This document shows positions 20,100-32,000 of a DNA stretch of 64,000 bases, one piece after another. Below the pieces are notes generated by a model. The model was not told where the DNA came from. It saw only the letters and a list, made by a program, of their open reading frames with translations, and did no database searches. The stretch's first letter is position 1. Each line of letters begins with the position of its first letter. The stretch comes from Diphasiastrum complanatum (lineage: Eukaryota > Streptophyta > Lycopodiopsida > Lycopodiales > Lycopodiaceae): assembly GCA_029204225.1 (NCBI GenBank), contig MU831921.1, positions 32,890 to 96,889 on the forward strand, written 5' to 3'. The position numbers and the translations under genes are program-made.

Positions 20100-22260
20100 C
20101 ACCAAGAGAAAATCTCACTATGATTCTTCACATAAACACACTTCTGACCTATGTGTTATTTACCGATCAAACTAAAAATCTCAGCTCAACTTCCTTCATC
20201 AAAGTACTATTCCTCAAATATAAATTAACATATCTGAAAAATCTCCATGATGGATAAACATATCCACTCACATGAGTCTTCCAAACATCTTACTATGCAT
20301 GACCAATTTTCTTTCATTCAACCAACTTCTTTCTTATCTTAGTACTCATGATTAGATCGATTAATACATATTTTCAGTAGATTTCATCTACTTTCAACCT
20401 TATCCAAATCATAACAAAGTTGGAATTGGTTAACTATTCAATATAACTAGAGTTGATCCTTACCAATACTATCTATACAAATGAATCATATTTCCTAATA
20501 GATCAACTTCCAATTCCTCTCTAGACCTAGATTGTTCATAACAATCCACATAGAATCTTTCTATTAAATCATCATAGTTCCACCTTTGTACATATTTCAG
20601 ATTTATCGAAAATCTATGCAATAGACGACTCACAAAGGTAGCCAATAAATTCTATCCACTTCATCTCACCTTTTGAAGAAACTAACATAGTCCCTATAGA
20701 AATGTCTTAGGAGATGCTTATAGAAACACATCTAAAGATCTAAAAAGTTGGACAATAATAGGTGTACCAATGAACAACCTCATATTACAGTTTTGCTGAC
20801 TTTTCCTTAGACCGTAAGATAATGTATACTAAGGGTTAGAATTTATTAACCTCCTAAGATCAACACTATCAATTATTAGAGAGTTAGAATGGGCCATAGT
20901 TGTAGTGATTCACAAGGTATCGCGATTCGCAATGACTCTCAATAAAAAAAAAAAAAATTGCTCAAAAAAACTCCCATACAGTACTGGTACCCTCTATGTA
21001 ATTCAATACTGCAAAAAAAAAGTTGTATAGGGACTCAAAATACAAACCCTAAACTCAAAAAGGCGTGTATTTTACGCCTTTTTGAGTTTAGGGTTTGTAT
21101 TTTGAGTCCCTATACAACTTTTTTCTGCAATATTGAATTACATAGAGGGTACCAATATTGTATGGGGATTTTTTTGAGAACCATGATTCAAGAATCGCAA
21201 CTGCAACTATGGAATGGGCTAAAATATACGCCTTTTTGAGTTTAGGGTTTGTAGTTTGAGTCCCTATACAACGTTTTTCTGCAGTATTGAATTACATAGA
21301 GGGTACCAATATTGTATGGGGAATTTTTTGAGAACCATGATTCAAGAATTGCAACTGCAACTATGGAATGGGCTATGAAAATCTAAATTCTTGAACTCAT
21401 CAATTTTTATATTTTGAAATCCTATTTGTATAAATTGACATGTAGCATTCCATATGAAATTAACAAAAAACAAGTGTTCATACGAGAGGAATAGCTACAA
21501 ATTGTGAGATGCCAATTTGGGATCCAGATCATATGTCAATTTTTTTTCAAAATATCCCAAAATATTAGATGAATGGTTTTTTATATCGACATTACCATAG
21601 GTATCAAAATTTAACTTAATCAGATTTTTATAATCCTAGAATTTCAGTTTAGAATTATTGATGTCCAATACAACATATTCTCCCTCCAAGAAGATCCTTT
21701 AAGTTAACCGCCTAATCTAATTTCTCTAGAAATCCAACTGATCAATCCAATTGTCCTATATATATTCCATATAGGAAAATATTCATTACAACCAAATTTA
21801 AAGAATCCATTTTTTTAGATGCTTTACAACCATTTCTGATGGATATCAATAAACCACTCATGAGTTTGTGATTTAACAAAAAGGATTAAACATAGTTTAT
21901 TATCACATTATCAATGCTTTTTGTTTAGTAATAAGCTTCTTATTCCCTTCTGATCAGAGAGTATCCACTCTAGGAATAAGGATCTTCTAAACAGGTCAAA
22001 TATGATCCATTTGTCAAGTTTTCACTTTGTGACAATTTTCATCCAAAATCCATGGTTAACTCTTGCTTGCTAAAGATATGAATTCAACCGAATGAATTCT
22101 AGTTTAAAAATTCTGAACTGGTACTGAAAAATTGTTCTTATGGATTCTCAAAAAATCCTAATTGCATAATATAATTTTATAACACTTTAACTAAATACTA
22201 TGCTTCCCTCAAAAAAAATTCGAAATCTCATACCACGATTTGCACTCAATCATGATCCTA
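20100..22260 (+). repeat. Long noncoding repeat, copy A
   Basis: Related to copy B (31126-32480, same strand) and copy C (55063-57290, reverse strand). Anchors in A include CTTTCTTATCTTAGTACTCA (C: the same with two changes), GATCAATCCAATTGTCCTAT and ATGAATTCAACCGAATGAAT (B: ATGAATTCAACTAAATGAAT). A is the most diverged copy and is interrupted by the foldback at 20891-21374. No coding potential. It is probably the LTR or long noncoding part of a large gypsy-type element, since coding remnants precede A and B in the same orientation. Confidence 0.7.
20891..21374. mobile_element. Three-armed foldback (MITE-like) element
   Basis: Arm 1 (20891-21066) and arm 2 (21074-21220) form a near-perfect long hairpin around the 7-nt loop GTATTTT at 21067-21073. 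Their innermost 45 bp (ending AAAAAGGCGT and starting ACGCCTTTTT) are perfectly complementary. A second direct copy of arm 2 (21228-21374, also 147 bp) follows after the linker AAAATAT. Outer ends read GGGCCATAGTTGTAG and, at the other end, CTATGGAATGGGCT. The 93-codon frame inside is only the hairpin translated. Confidence 0.85.
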
Positions 22261-22459
22261 TGACTACATAATTTATTAAGTTCCTCTTAACAAAGGCAAC
22301 ATCTTTTCCTCGTCATACTTCCTTTGAGAGCAAACATTTGTATACTATGTCAAGAGAAGTGTGGAGTTCTTAACTGATCAGCCTATGTTCTTGTTTCCTT
22401 TTTTTCACTCATGAACTTTGGATTGGAATAAGTTCAGCTGAATGTTGAATGCACTTCCA
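22261..22459. other. No feature seen
   Basis: Short stretch between repeat copy A and the LINE remnant. It may be decayed 3' continuation of the LINE, but no motif could be read. Confidence 0.3.
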
Positions 22460-22990
22460 ACTTTAACCAACGGGGAGAGACCCTTATCTGTCTTGAAACA
22501 ACCCACGACTTGCTTATATAGGCCATAACTTCCAATACTATGTCAATGGAGAACCCAAGCTCACTCAACCTTTGTATAAGTAGGTGTCTTGGGACTGAGT
22601 CAAACGCCTTTCAAAACTAAGCAAAATAGCAATACACCCTCTTCATGCTTGGACCTAGCCACCTCAATAATAGCCCTGACTGTGAATACATGGTCAATTG
22701 TAGAGTGAAGCCTTGAACCTTGCCTGACCCAAAACATGTAATCTTTGAATCTCTGTCTCGCTACTTATGGTTGTTTGGAGGATAGTACCATAAAGCTTCG
22801 CCACAATGTGGCCTATGATAATGGTTTGTTAGTTCTTAGGTTTCATAGGGTTGTGAATAGGGTGGATGATGTTGGTATGCCATGTTCGAGGGAATCTGGA
22901 TATAACGGCTTGGTTAAGTAAAGTGGCCAAGATGGGTGCAAGGATGTCGGCACATGAGTCAAGAGTTCAGCCTCCAAGTCATCGATTTCC
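22460..22990 (-). pseudogene. LINE (non-LTR) reverse transcriptase remnant
   Basis: The minus strand, read across several stops, gives in order ADILAPILATLLNQA, FPRTWHTNIIHPIHN, TIIIGHIVAKLYGTIL, HVLGQARFKASLYN, a region matching D.VFTVRAIIEEARSKHEK, then FERRLTQSQDTYL (functional form F.KAFDSVPR..L). This is the order of fingers and palm motifs of plant LINE reverse transcriptases. The YADD box, endonuclease and poly-A tail are not seen, so this is an internal fragment. Confidence 0.75.
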
Positions 22991-22999
22991 GAGCTCGAG

Positions 23000-23640
23000 G
23001 GGTTGTCAATTTCTCAATGGTCATGGAAACAGTATTTGCTATGAAGAAGGAGAAAGTAGAGGGACATAGGGATATGACGATGGGCGTATCAGTAGGGATG
23101 GTGCAGAGTGTAGTGGCATACTCTGTCCAACAATGCAAGTCACTCAATGGTGGGGGTGGGGCACAAGGGAGGAGCTCTCTAGAATGATCCAAAGGAGGAA
23201 CCAAAAAGAAGATCTATAAGTCGTTTCCCATCATTACTCTCATAGATTTGCTTTTTTCAAGTGACAAGTACGATTGCATAGACGCCTGCGATTATGTTAA
23301 AGATGTGGGATATGTATTCAGGTGTGTTTTACTTGGAGATAAAGATGTGTACATTCCTCAACATATTGAGGTGCTTGTGGATGATGAGAGTGCATGTGAG
23401 AAGAATATTCACGATGTTTGGATGGAAAAGCAAAAGAGGCAGCAGTTTGGAGCACAACTATGAGAAAAGTGGCTTGAGATTGAAGTGGACTGTCATGTGG
23501 GAAGTACTGGAGTAGGGAGGAGAGAAGTTAGTGATTACATTCTACAAATAAGAGTGGGCAATTTACACGCAAGAATGTATATCAAGCTTGTTGTGAGAAG
23601 ACCTATGAGCGTCACATCTACGAAGATTATCACACAAAAG
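23000..23640 (+). other. Unrecognised coding-like fragments
   Basis: A plus-strand frame at about 23215-23463 encodes a hydrophobic start, then DKYDCIDACDYVKDVGYVF, LLGDKDVYIPQHIEVLVDD and a Lys/Gln-rich end. It has no stop for about 80 codons and looks less random than its surroundings. No family was recognised. It abuts the LINE remnant and may belong to a transposon. Confidence 0.25.
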
Positions 23641-24879
23641 GACAGCTTGTCAAGATGATCAAGGATCCGACAATGCTTTCACGCATGAGAAAAGTACAAT
23701 GTTGTTGAGGTTTATTTTCTTTACATATTTTTGGCATGCAAGACATTTCTAGCATGCTTTGAGAAACAGACATGTAGGACCAAAGTCTTTGCTTTACATT
23801 TCAAAACAATGTTTTAGCCAGCAGTTTGAATAAAAGATGGATCCCAGCTGGAAGTGAAACATAATTGGTTGTGGTTAATGTATTCTTTCATAACTTGTGC
23901 TTCCTGATTTTGTGTTATCGTCCACCTACTTTACACTATTTCTCAAGAAACAAACCGCGTCTGAACCGTTCATTGCGAGATAGTGGGATATCTCATTAAC
24001 TGCTATTTAAGGTTTCGTCCAGAACCTGCCATGTACAACAACCAGTTACAAGGCCAAAGGGGCTACGTTTAAAAACAAGTGAACGGGGGTAAATTTTACA
24101 GAGCAGCTTAGGAGGCATCAAAAAGATAGAGAAGCAAATACAAGCTGACTATGACTACGAATACCACAACAAAACCGTGTCCAGATGACAAATTATAAAA
24201 GAAAGCCAACGATTTGAGAATAGTTTTTGCTGATGAGCCCAGTGCCAAAATAAGACCCAAAAACAGCATGTTCTAAATTATAAGTGTAGCATCAATTCTT
24301 CAGATATGATGGTTACAACAATGCAGCATTCATATAAATGCAAAGTTTTCTTTAAAATCACAATCACACTTGGACCTAAAGATTGCTCTCATGTGAATGT
24401 GCTCTCACACCATAATAGGGCTTGCTGCCTGGTCGCTTTATTGATCATTGGAGAATGCCTTGCAGTCTGACAGTCTATTTACTAGTTATCTAATATTTGG
24501 AAGTTCAAAAAGGAGAGATATATGCTTACCAAACCAATTTTTCAATTTCTAATCAAAATTGTCAAAACATGCCAAAGCATATCTTTCCAGCAGTGCGCTC
24601 TTCTTCTTGCTCATTCCGTTTTGTGGATTGTTGATAAAGATACATTTTTCCCAAGTCGGCACCATCTATTTTGAATCACTCACCCAAAAACTAAACGGAT
24701 CCTTTTGAATACTTCTCAGCCTTCAAGGCTCTTAAGATGCAAATCCAATCACCATGACACAAGAAGACAGGGTTACAATGGCAATAACTAACGCACAAGA
24801 CTAAAACTGCAAGTAAGGAGACATCAATTTGGATGATTTTGCATTGCAATATCTGCACCTAGAAGAAGAAGAAGCCAGG
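23641..24879. other. Intergenic, 3' flank of the COA3-like gene
   Basis: No coding region. On the minus strand an AATAAA lies at about 24880-24886, some 30 nt after the COA3-like stop codon, and a pyrimidine-rich stretch TTCTTCTTCTTCTAG follows at about 24860, like an acceptor of a 3'-UTR intron. Both are weak signals. Confidence 0.35.
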
Positions 24880-24915
24880 GTTTATTGCTGCCGTTAATGG
24901 AACTCAATGCCAACC

Positions 24916-25122
24916 TCACTGCAACGGCTTCGGGGTGATCTGCGGCTTTGGTTGCTCTTTCTCAAAAGCCTCCACGGCGGCCTGCAATTCATCCGAGCCA
25001 CCTACTGCCTTCATGGTATACACATACACGGATGCAACAAATGCCGTCAGACCTCCAGCCACGGCCATGTTTCTGAACCTCAGACTCCTATATGCAGCAG
25101 CGCCAGCGCCTGGAATAACCAT
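24916..25122 (-). CDS. COA3-like mitochondrial inner-membrane protein (68 aa)
   Basis: Single-exon gene from ATG 25122 to a TGA ending at 24916. The protein has a short N-terminus with basic residues (YRSLRFRN), one hydrophobic segment at about residues 18-37 (MAVAGGLTAFVASVYVYTM), then KAVGGSDELQAAVEAFEKE and a Pro/Lys-rich tail. The pattern R.RN, transmembrane helix, Y.YT, then an acidic helix is that of cytochrome c oxidase assembly factor 3 (COA3/CCDC56), which helps early COX1 maturation in the inner membrane. Plant homologues are about this length and carry YTM(R/K)AVGG(T/S)DELQ. The upstream telo-box-like and TGGGCC motifs fit a nuclear gene for mitochondria. Identification is by motif memory only. 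Confidence 0.7.
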   Translation of the reverse strand: MVIPGAGAAAYRSLRFRNMAVAGGLTAFVASVYVYTMKAVGGSDELQAAVEAFEKEQPKPQITPKPLQ

Positions 25123-25275
25123 CGCGATCCAAGCCCTTGCTTCCTGCCTCCTCTTCTCTTCTCTTCTCTTCTATCTTCTACTCTCGTTCCTTTCTTCTTT
25201 GCCTCTGCCCTAACCCTATTTTCTCTCTCGTTGAGGGCGTGCGAGGAGTTTGGGCCCGGCCCACTCAAAATCCGT
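25123..25275 (-). promoter_or_regulatory. Promoter/5' UTR with TGGGCC and telo-box-like motifs
   Basis: Upstream of the COA3-like ATG on the minus strand: a purine-rich 5' UTR (AGAAGAGAAGAGAAGAGAAG region, 25145-25180), a telo-box-like AATAGGGTTAGGG (25208-25220), and overlapping TGGGCC/GGGCCC boxes on both strands at 25251-25263. TGGGC(C/T) site II boxes with telo-boxes are typical of plant genes for respiratory-chain and translation proteins. Confidence 0.6.
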
Positions 25276-25821
25276 CATGCGGTGCAGCGGCCCGAGTGAA
25301 GTGGGCTCCTCGAGCACCGGCACCAGCACCCATGCTCATCATAGATAGAGGACATGAAATGAAGACGTATCTCCTCCAGAGAAAGAAAGATAATTATTCA
25401 GGTACTTGCTTTTAACGATCTACAATCTAGTTAGCTACAATGACAAGGTCGCCTATCTGTTGTATTGAAAAAATTGGGGACAAAACGTCTTTGCACCCAA
25501 TGATTGGAAACCAAGAGTGGCAATTTCCAATACATGGGCCCACTTTTTGATGTAGGAACAATCTTCCTATATATATTATTCTCATATGGTAACTATTTTC
25601 TCTTGATTAGGCATTGCTGCATTTGTTTTCCACTCCATAGTTCTTTTCTACAATTACCCAATTATTGCCTCATGTTCTTTGATCAAGGATTTTAACTAAT
25701 CAATAGATTGCAAATCTGAACTGTTTTTTGGCGTCCATTTAAAAAACGTATCCCCAAGTTTCAAGTTTATGGCCCTTCGAAAATGACCAATGAAAAGGTC
25801 GATGATGATCAACATTGTAAC

Positions 25822-25900
25822 TCAATGCGTTTTAATTTGCAAAGGTTGGTAAAATGCGTTGTATGTCAATGCGTTTTAATTTGCAAAGGTTGGTAAAATG
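25822..25900 (+). repeat. Perfect 35-bp direct repeat, 44-bp period
   Basis: Two identical 35-bp copies at 25822-25856 and 25866-25900 (start TCAATGCGTTTTAATTTG, end GGTAAAATG) separated by 9 bp. Confidence 0.9.
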
Positions 25901-26142
25901 TAGCACTACAATATTTCAGGTTGTTTGCTTCCCCAGTCTTCTACGACCCTCTGCTTCTTCTATTAGACTACTTTCTCAAATTCTTTCAATGAAAGAATAT
26001 ACAAACTACTTTTTAGCAATCTTTCATCAAATTAAATTGAGCATGTTGTCTAGTTAAAAGTAGATGGTTGGATCAACTCCTATTAGTGCCACATCAAACA
26101 CACAAGGTGGTTGCCTAATGTAGAATTGCTCCAAGTCTTGGG

Positions 26143-26370
26143 ATGTATTCCTCATGGTTGGTCACATTGAAACAATGTGATACTTTACTTCTTGGATCAT
26201 TTCTGAAAATAATTACATCAAGTTCACAATTGTGTGAAAGTGTTTTACAATTGAAATGTATTCCTCATGGTTGGCCACATTGAAACAATGTGATACTTTG
26301 CTTCTTGGATGATTTATGAAAATAATTACATCAAGAAGTTCACAATTGTGTGAAAGTGTTTTACATTGAA
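26143..26370 (+). repeat. Tandem duplication of about 113 bp
   Basis: ATGTATTCCTCATGGTTGG starts copy 1 at 26143 and copy 2 at 26256. The copies share nearly all bases, with a 3-bp insertion (AAGAAG against AAG) and a few substitutions. Confidence 0.9.
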
Positions 26371-28564
26371 AGTGATGCCAACAATTGACTTTACTCGTAT
26401 TTTAATTCTTAAACTGAAAATCGATTTTGGTGAAAGATATCCTATAGTGATTGTATCATGTTTTGAGTAGAAAAAGAATTTTATCCTTTGTCCTTTACTC
26501 AGATTTCAAGTAAAATTGATTCTTTATGCAAAATTCACTTTTACTTGAATCCATCCTATGTGAGAGGAACCTTCCATTCCTCTAAAGAACTAAGGTTTGC
26601 ACACATAAAATGTGCAAGCGTCTTGAAAATACAAAGAAATTTCTTTGGCATGTCTTCAAGTATGCAGAAAACCAAAACTCGTAACAACCTCATTCTAGGA
26701 AGTTCTACTTAGGGGCCTTATGTTTCTCTAATACTCTATGACGCTTCTAGACTTCTGATATCAGTGTAACACAAATCGTTGTCACACCATAGAACAATAA
26801 AGTTCAAACAATAAAAAGGTGATCTTTATCAGTCTCAAGAAATTGCAAACGGCCTACTTTAATGTGACTCATAAAATGTTTTGGTTTGACTATCATGGCA
26901 TTTTAGGCCTCTAAATAAAGGTTTAAAGAAAGGGACTCATCCGCAGTAAATTACTAGTTATGGTGAAGCCACCTGAGACCTGCACTCAATGCTGAGAACT
27001 TTCAAATGTAGATCAACCAACACCTAAAGATATTGAGGTTACATCAATGTGAACCATCAATTACTCTACAGTTCAGTCATGTCAGAGCCATCATTGGTAC
27101 TTCTGTATAAATGCAACAAGGACAAGGAATCAAATCTATCAGAACTTCTGGAAATCGACCTCCTGCCTACATTGAAATCACAAGCTCAAGGGGATAATCT
27201 GAGAACCACTAATAGACCAAAAGTTGTCAACAATTAAACGTGTAAAAGCATTTGGAGTAGGACATTAGCATGAGCTAGAGCATACGGATAGCCAAGCAAA
27301 TCATGGCATGTGTCTAGACAATTCTTTTCTAAAAACCAAACAGGGCATAACATAAGAGTAAATTAAGAACAAAATTGTTTTGCACAGTTAACACCAAGCC
27401 AGAGGACAATACACAAAAATGAGAATTGAAATGAAAAGCAAGTTCACTGACTGCCCGAGGCAAACAAATCTAAAGAGATTGATTTGAGACATTTCCATTT
27501 GGCTGTGCTACCAATTTTTTGTCAAAGATTCCAAAAAAGAATCACGTCTAATCAAGAGCCTCCTACTCAGCTTCAGTGCTATTTTTGGAAGCACCTTCAA
27601 TGTACTCCACATCAATGGATCCTGAAAACTAAGAAATATGTTTTGTAGTTCTTGAAATTAACTATACAACTTTGACCAAAACGACATTCATTGTAAAATG
27701 TCAATCACATAAGGGGTACACACAACAATGAGAAAATAGCCTCGTCAAGAGGTTAATAAAGATTGCGATGTACTAAAAGTCATGTAATCTGAACAATCTG
27801 ATACAAGCAAACATCTTGATAAAAAAATAGTATTGCTCAATGCTCATCTGCATTAGAGTACAAAGTGTTCCATATTGGTCATACAAAAAATTAGTTTAAA
27901 AACATCATCAAAGTTGGCGCCTATTGGTCCTATGGGTCCATAATGAGAAATGAGGATTAAGTTTGATGGTTTTAAGGGACTCAGAAGACGAACAATCAAG
28001 GCTCAAATGATGGCACGAGAGATGTGTGAAACTTGTTGGCCTGATGTTGGCCGTGTCAGAAAGGTTGCTTACTTGCTCTCATGCCAACGATTCATAAAAC
28101 GGGGTGCCAATCATTATATCAATCTTAAGGCAAAAAATGCTGCCAGAACAATAATCACAACATTTTCATGCAAAAGTAACCTGGGCAGTCCATTCCTTAC
28201 CATTTCTACTCTATTGTGAGTTCAAAGATCTGGGAAAAACTGGCAAAGGCAAGCGCGTTCATCCCAGAGTCTCAACATTTACTTTCAATTTAGCTCATGC
28301 AATATGATGAAACTTCATACAAATTCCACTATACAGTGTCTAAGAAGCATAATCCCACCTTTGAAATTCTTCTGCTCAAAAAATTTATGCCTTAGTCTCT
28401 TTTAGGTCCACTTCCTCAAAGAATAGCATTATAACTTCGTCACAACTAATCCTGATATTTAGTCTCAAGTGATGCCTTGCTGAACCTCAAGTAATGCCAG
28501 ACAGAAGTAGTTACTCAACATATATCGAGTACCAATATGGAGTCAAACAATGGCATTCTGCAAG

Positions 28565-29041
28565 TCAGTCAGCTTTTTCCCCTTGAGGGGGCTCGTTGTC
28601 AAGACAAATCGGTGATGGCACAACTTCACAAACCTCCACAGTTGCACTTCCCCCAGCGTTGACATTGAATCCTATCTGTGTTTCTCCAGAGCCATTCCCT
28701 TGAATCAGCTGTTCAAATGACCGTTTTGGTACTTGCACTTCAGGAGCCCTGGGGTCACTACCGGTAGAAATTGCAATGGGAGCAGTACGCTTAACTCCTC
28801 TTCCAACAACACCAAGGTGCGTGACATTACCATTGGAAGACGATGATGTATGTAGGGCCTCACCAAACCCATTGCTAATTGGCTCTGTTTGAGATGGCCC
28901 ATCAACCTTGGCTTTTCCATCAATCGACTTAGCAGCAGCTGCAGCAAACAATGCCTGCTTCACAAATTCCAAAGCTGGTGAGGAATGCTGCAATGCCTCC
29001 AGCAAACGAGGAGCAGATTCCATCTCACGAAGATCATCCAC
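28565..29041 (-). CDS. NASP: NASP exon 6 (last)
   Basis: Acceptor TGATGCAG, then GTGGATGATCTT, phase 0. It encodes VDDLREMESAPRLLEAL, an Ala-rich helix, and the C-terminal VTHLGVVGRGVKR motif with an NLS-like basic patch. Stop TGA at 28567-28565. Confidence 0.93.
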   Translation of the reverse strand: MDDLREMESAPRLLEALQHSSPALEFVKQALFAAAAAKSIDGKAKVDGPSQTEPISNGFGEALHTSSSSNGNVTHLGVVGRGVKRTAPIAISTGSDPRAPEVQVPKRSFEQLIQGNGSGETQIGFNVNAGGSATVEVCEVVPSPICLDNEPPQGEKAD

Positions 29042-32000
29042 CTGCATCAAAGTACACAGTAATTACCTTGTAATGCGGATGAACTGCTTAACATAAGCAC
29101 ACTATCAAACATCTTTGATTAAATTTGCTCAAAAAATTTGCACTGGCAAGCTCAGTCTTGCTAAACCATTAACTCATATCAGGAATATAAAGCTACAATA
29201 AAGCTCAAACTGAAGTATTTGAAAAAATTCTGAGCATTCGTGGATCAATGCTAGATTTAAAACTTTGTTATAGTCTTACCAGTGGCGAGAATCAACTTAT
29301 AGAAAGTTCTAAAAGTTGGGTCATTTTAAAGTTACATATTTGAATGACATAAAAGTGTGGAAGAGGTGGCATCCTGGTGCACTGTAGTAAAAAATTGTTA
29401 AAGCATCATGGTTATTATTTATTAACACAGTTTATATTATGTAAACTAATGGCTGCTCTTGGCACACTGGGCACCCAGGTTAAAAAATTGGCATTAGCCA
29501 TTATGGTTCGAACCATTGGGCCCCTTTATTTCCCATTTAACAGTTATTGACCATTGGTTCTTATTAGGCCCCCCTAACAGTATAAACAGGATTTTGTGCC
29601 CGCATTCTAATTGATTTATTGTTTGGAGACTACTTAGAATGAAGAGTAGCCTGAGATCCGTTTTGCGTAGCATCTAATCGACCTCGATCATTCAATATAC
29701 TCTTTTAAGTCTAGTTATGCAAATATTATTCTAAAGCATATTGTTCTTGATTATTTGCAGTCTCTATATCTATGTTCTGTTGTGATGTTTTGCTCATAAC
29801 TTGTCTAGTTCTTCCAGATTTTGCCACATCATCTTTTTTGTACTCTTGCATACTTTTCCACAAATATGTACATCAATATGTTTCCTCTAAAAGAGTGCAT
29901 TTAAAGTGATCTATACCTCATCAATTGGATCAATAAAAGCTCAGTGACTGAGTTTCCATTACTTTCTGAATTTTTGAACTTAACTTTTCTGTGATTTTCT
30001 GCACATGTCTAGGGTGACTACATTGTGTTTCTTACAATATGGCACAGCATATTCGCCAACAACAACTTAATCTGATTTAAAAAGGCTGAGATGTTGACAG
30101 CCTTGCAGGTTTTTTGGCACTCGATACATTTCACACTTTGAGATGTATATTAACGTGACATCTTGACAGTATCTTTCACTACAAAATCTATATTAACCCT
30201 ATTGGTATAGCACGACATATACCAATTTTTAGGAAAGTTATAAGAAATCTGAAGATCCATTTTCATCTCTAATGTATGTCAGATGGAGAATCGAGATTAG
30301 AAAGATACCGGAAACTTAGAGAGGAGTTTTTACGAAGACAGAGTAAAAGTACTAGTCGTAGAAATCTAGACGAAATCACTGCTCAGTTACTTGAACTCCT
30401 AATTAGCTTAGGTATGGAGGGTCCTGCTGCACGCTTCACTTCTATCTCTAAAATTAAATATGATTATTTTAAAGGGACCAGCTCCGATGATGCAGATAGC
30501 TATGTCTCACAATTTGAGTCAATAGCCAATGCAAATAACGAGGGAACTGACGTAGACAAACTACGAATTTTCCCTGGTCTGCTAAGAAAGCAAGCACGTA
30601 TCTGGTATAGCCAGGTAGAACCAGGCCGTGTAGGAACCTGGTACCTGTTGAAAGATACGTTTCTGAACCAGTTCAGAGAGATAGGTTACAAATCTAGAAT
30701 TCTTGGACGACTGAACAATGTTCAGAAGAAGAGTAAAGAATCTCTTCGCAAATATACACGTAAGGTTAAAAACCTCATAGGAAAACTAACCGATGTATAT
30801 CCCGTGGATATGCAAATCGAATGGTTTTTGGCTGGTCTACCACCAAAGATTGATCGATACTGCAGACAAGGGGACATGAACTCCTTAGCAGCAGTTATAG
30901 CTAGTGCAGAAAATTTCGAGACTTCGAAATTAGCACGAAAGCGGCGATCAACGAAGAAATCTCGAAAGTCTAAGACTGATTCCAGTGACAGCGATGATGA
31001 TTCAGATTCTGATTCCAGTAGTAGTTCTTCAAGCTCGGAATCTGAAAGTAGTGATTCATCGGAATCAGATGCTGACAAAGGAGAGAAAAAGAATAAACGA
31101 CGAACTAAACGAAAGGACGAGTTTTAGATTGTCCACACAATCCCTAGAGAATTTCTCTTGTTCAAAAAGTTCCTCTTACTCTTAATCTATCCAAAATTAC
31201 TTTCAGACCAAATCTCATTTCTATACCACAACTGGTTCTCTTCCGAAAACTATGCAACGCACAGATTTCCAGATAGAGTTTAATCCCACCACTTCACCCT
31301 CCTTTTAAAGAAATTATGAATTTCAATAAAAGTTAACTGGAAAGATGATATATGAAAATATCCAAATCCAAGAAAAGTCAGTAATAAGTGCTTCCACTAA
31401 AAGATTCACTCTATTACAAACAAGACTTCTCCTTCAAATATTTTCAATCTGAGTGATAGAACTACTATTCCATTGAAATCCATTTATGTAACGAAGATAT
31501 TCTAGGTTTAAGAAATTGAAACATTTTAATCTTAGAATTTATCTAAATTCCAAGTCTATTCACACAAGTAGTAATTTATACGACATAACAGTCTTTCAGA
31601 AGAATAACTTCATGCTGGAAAGAATTCATATAAATAAGTCTGATGTCTTATATTCGAGAAATTACTAAGAAGTAAAGGATTAATTAAGAAAGCGAGAAAT
31701 AGATTTGAGGGCCTCTGATTTTGTAAATAATGAGATACCACAATGGGATCTAGATTAAACCTCAAAATTTTCCAAAATACCTCACATTTGATCAAACAGT
31801 TTTATTTTTTCCATATTGTGACTAGGTACTAAAACACACCATTGACCATCAGATCTTTACAGTCCTAGAATTCCCTTTCCAAAATTACTAATGTCCCATA
31901 CCATCAGCTTTTCCTTCCAGAAAATCCTTAACTGTCTTATCTGATATTCTAGAGATCCACTGATCTTCTAACTGTCCTATAATTATTATAGGATATTATC

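Larger units (their letters stand above)
25276..28564. other. Intergenic DNA between COA3-like and NASP genes
   Basis: No gene recognised. It holds two local tandem duplications (25822-25900 and 26143-26370). Short frames at 26488-26712, 27049-27237 and 27950-28219 have no domain content. The part next to 28564 is the 3' flank of NASP. No clear minus-strand AATAAA was found close to its stop. Confidence 0.5.

Noticed and set aside
20958..21239. 93-codon plus-strand reading frame
   Set aside because: It lies across the hairpin of the foldback element. The frame exists only because both arms are free of stops.
25822..26370. CRISPR-like array
   Set aside because: Only two copies of each unit, in a plant nuclear context. 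These are ordinary tandem duplications.
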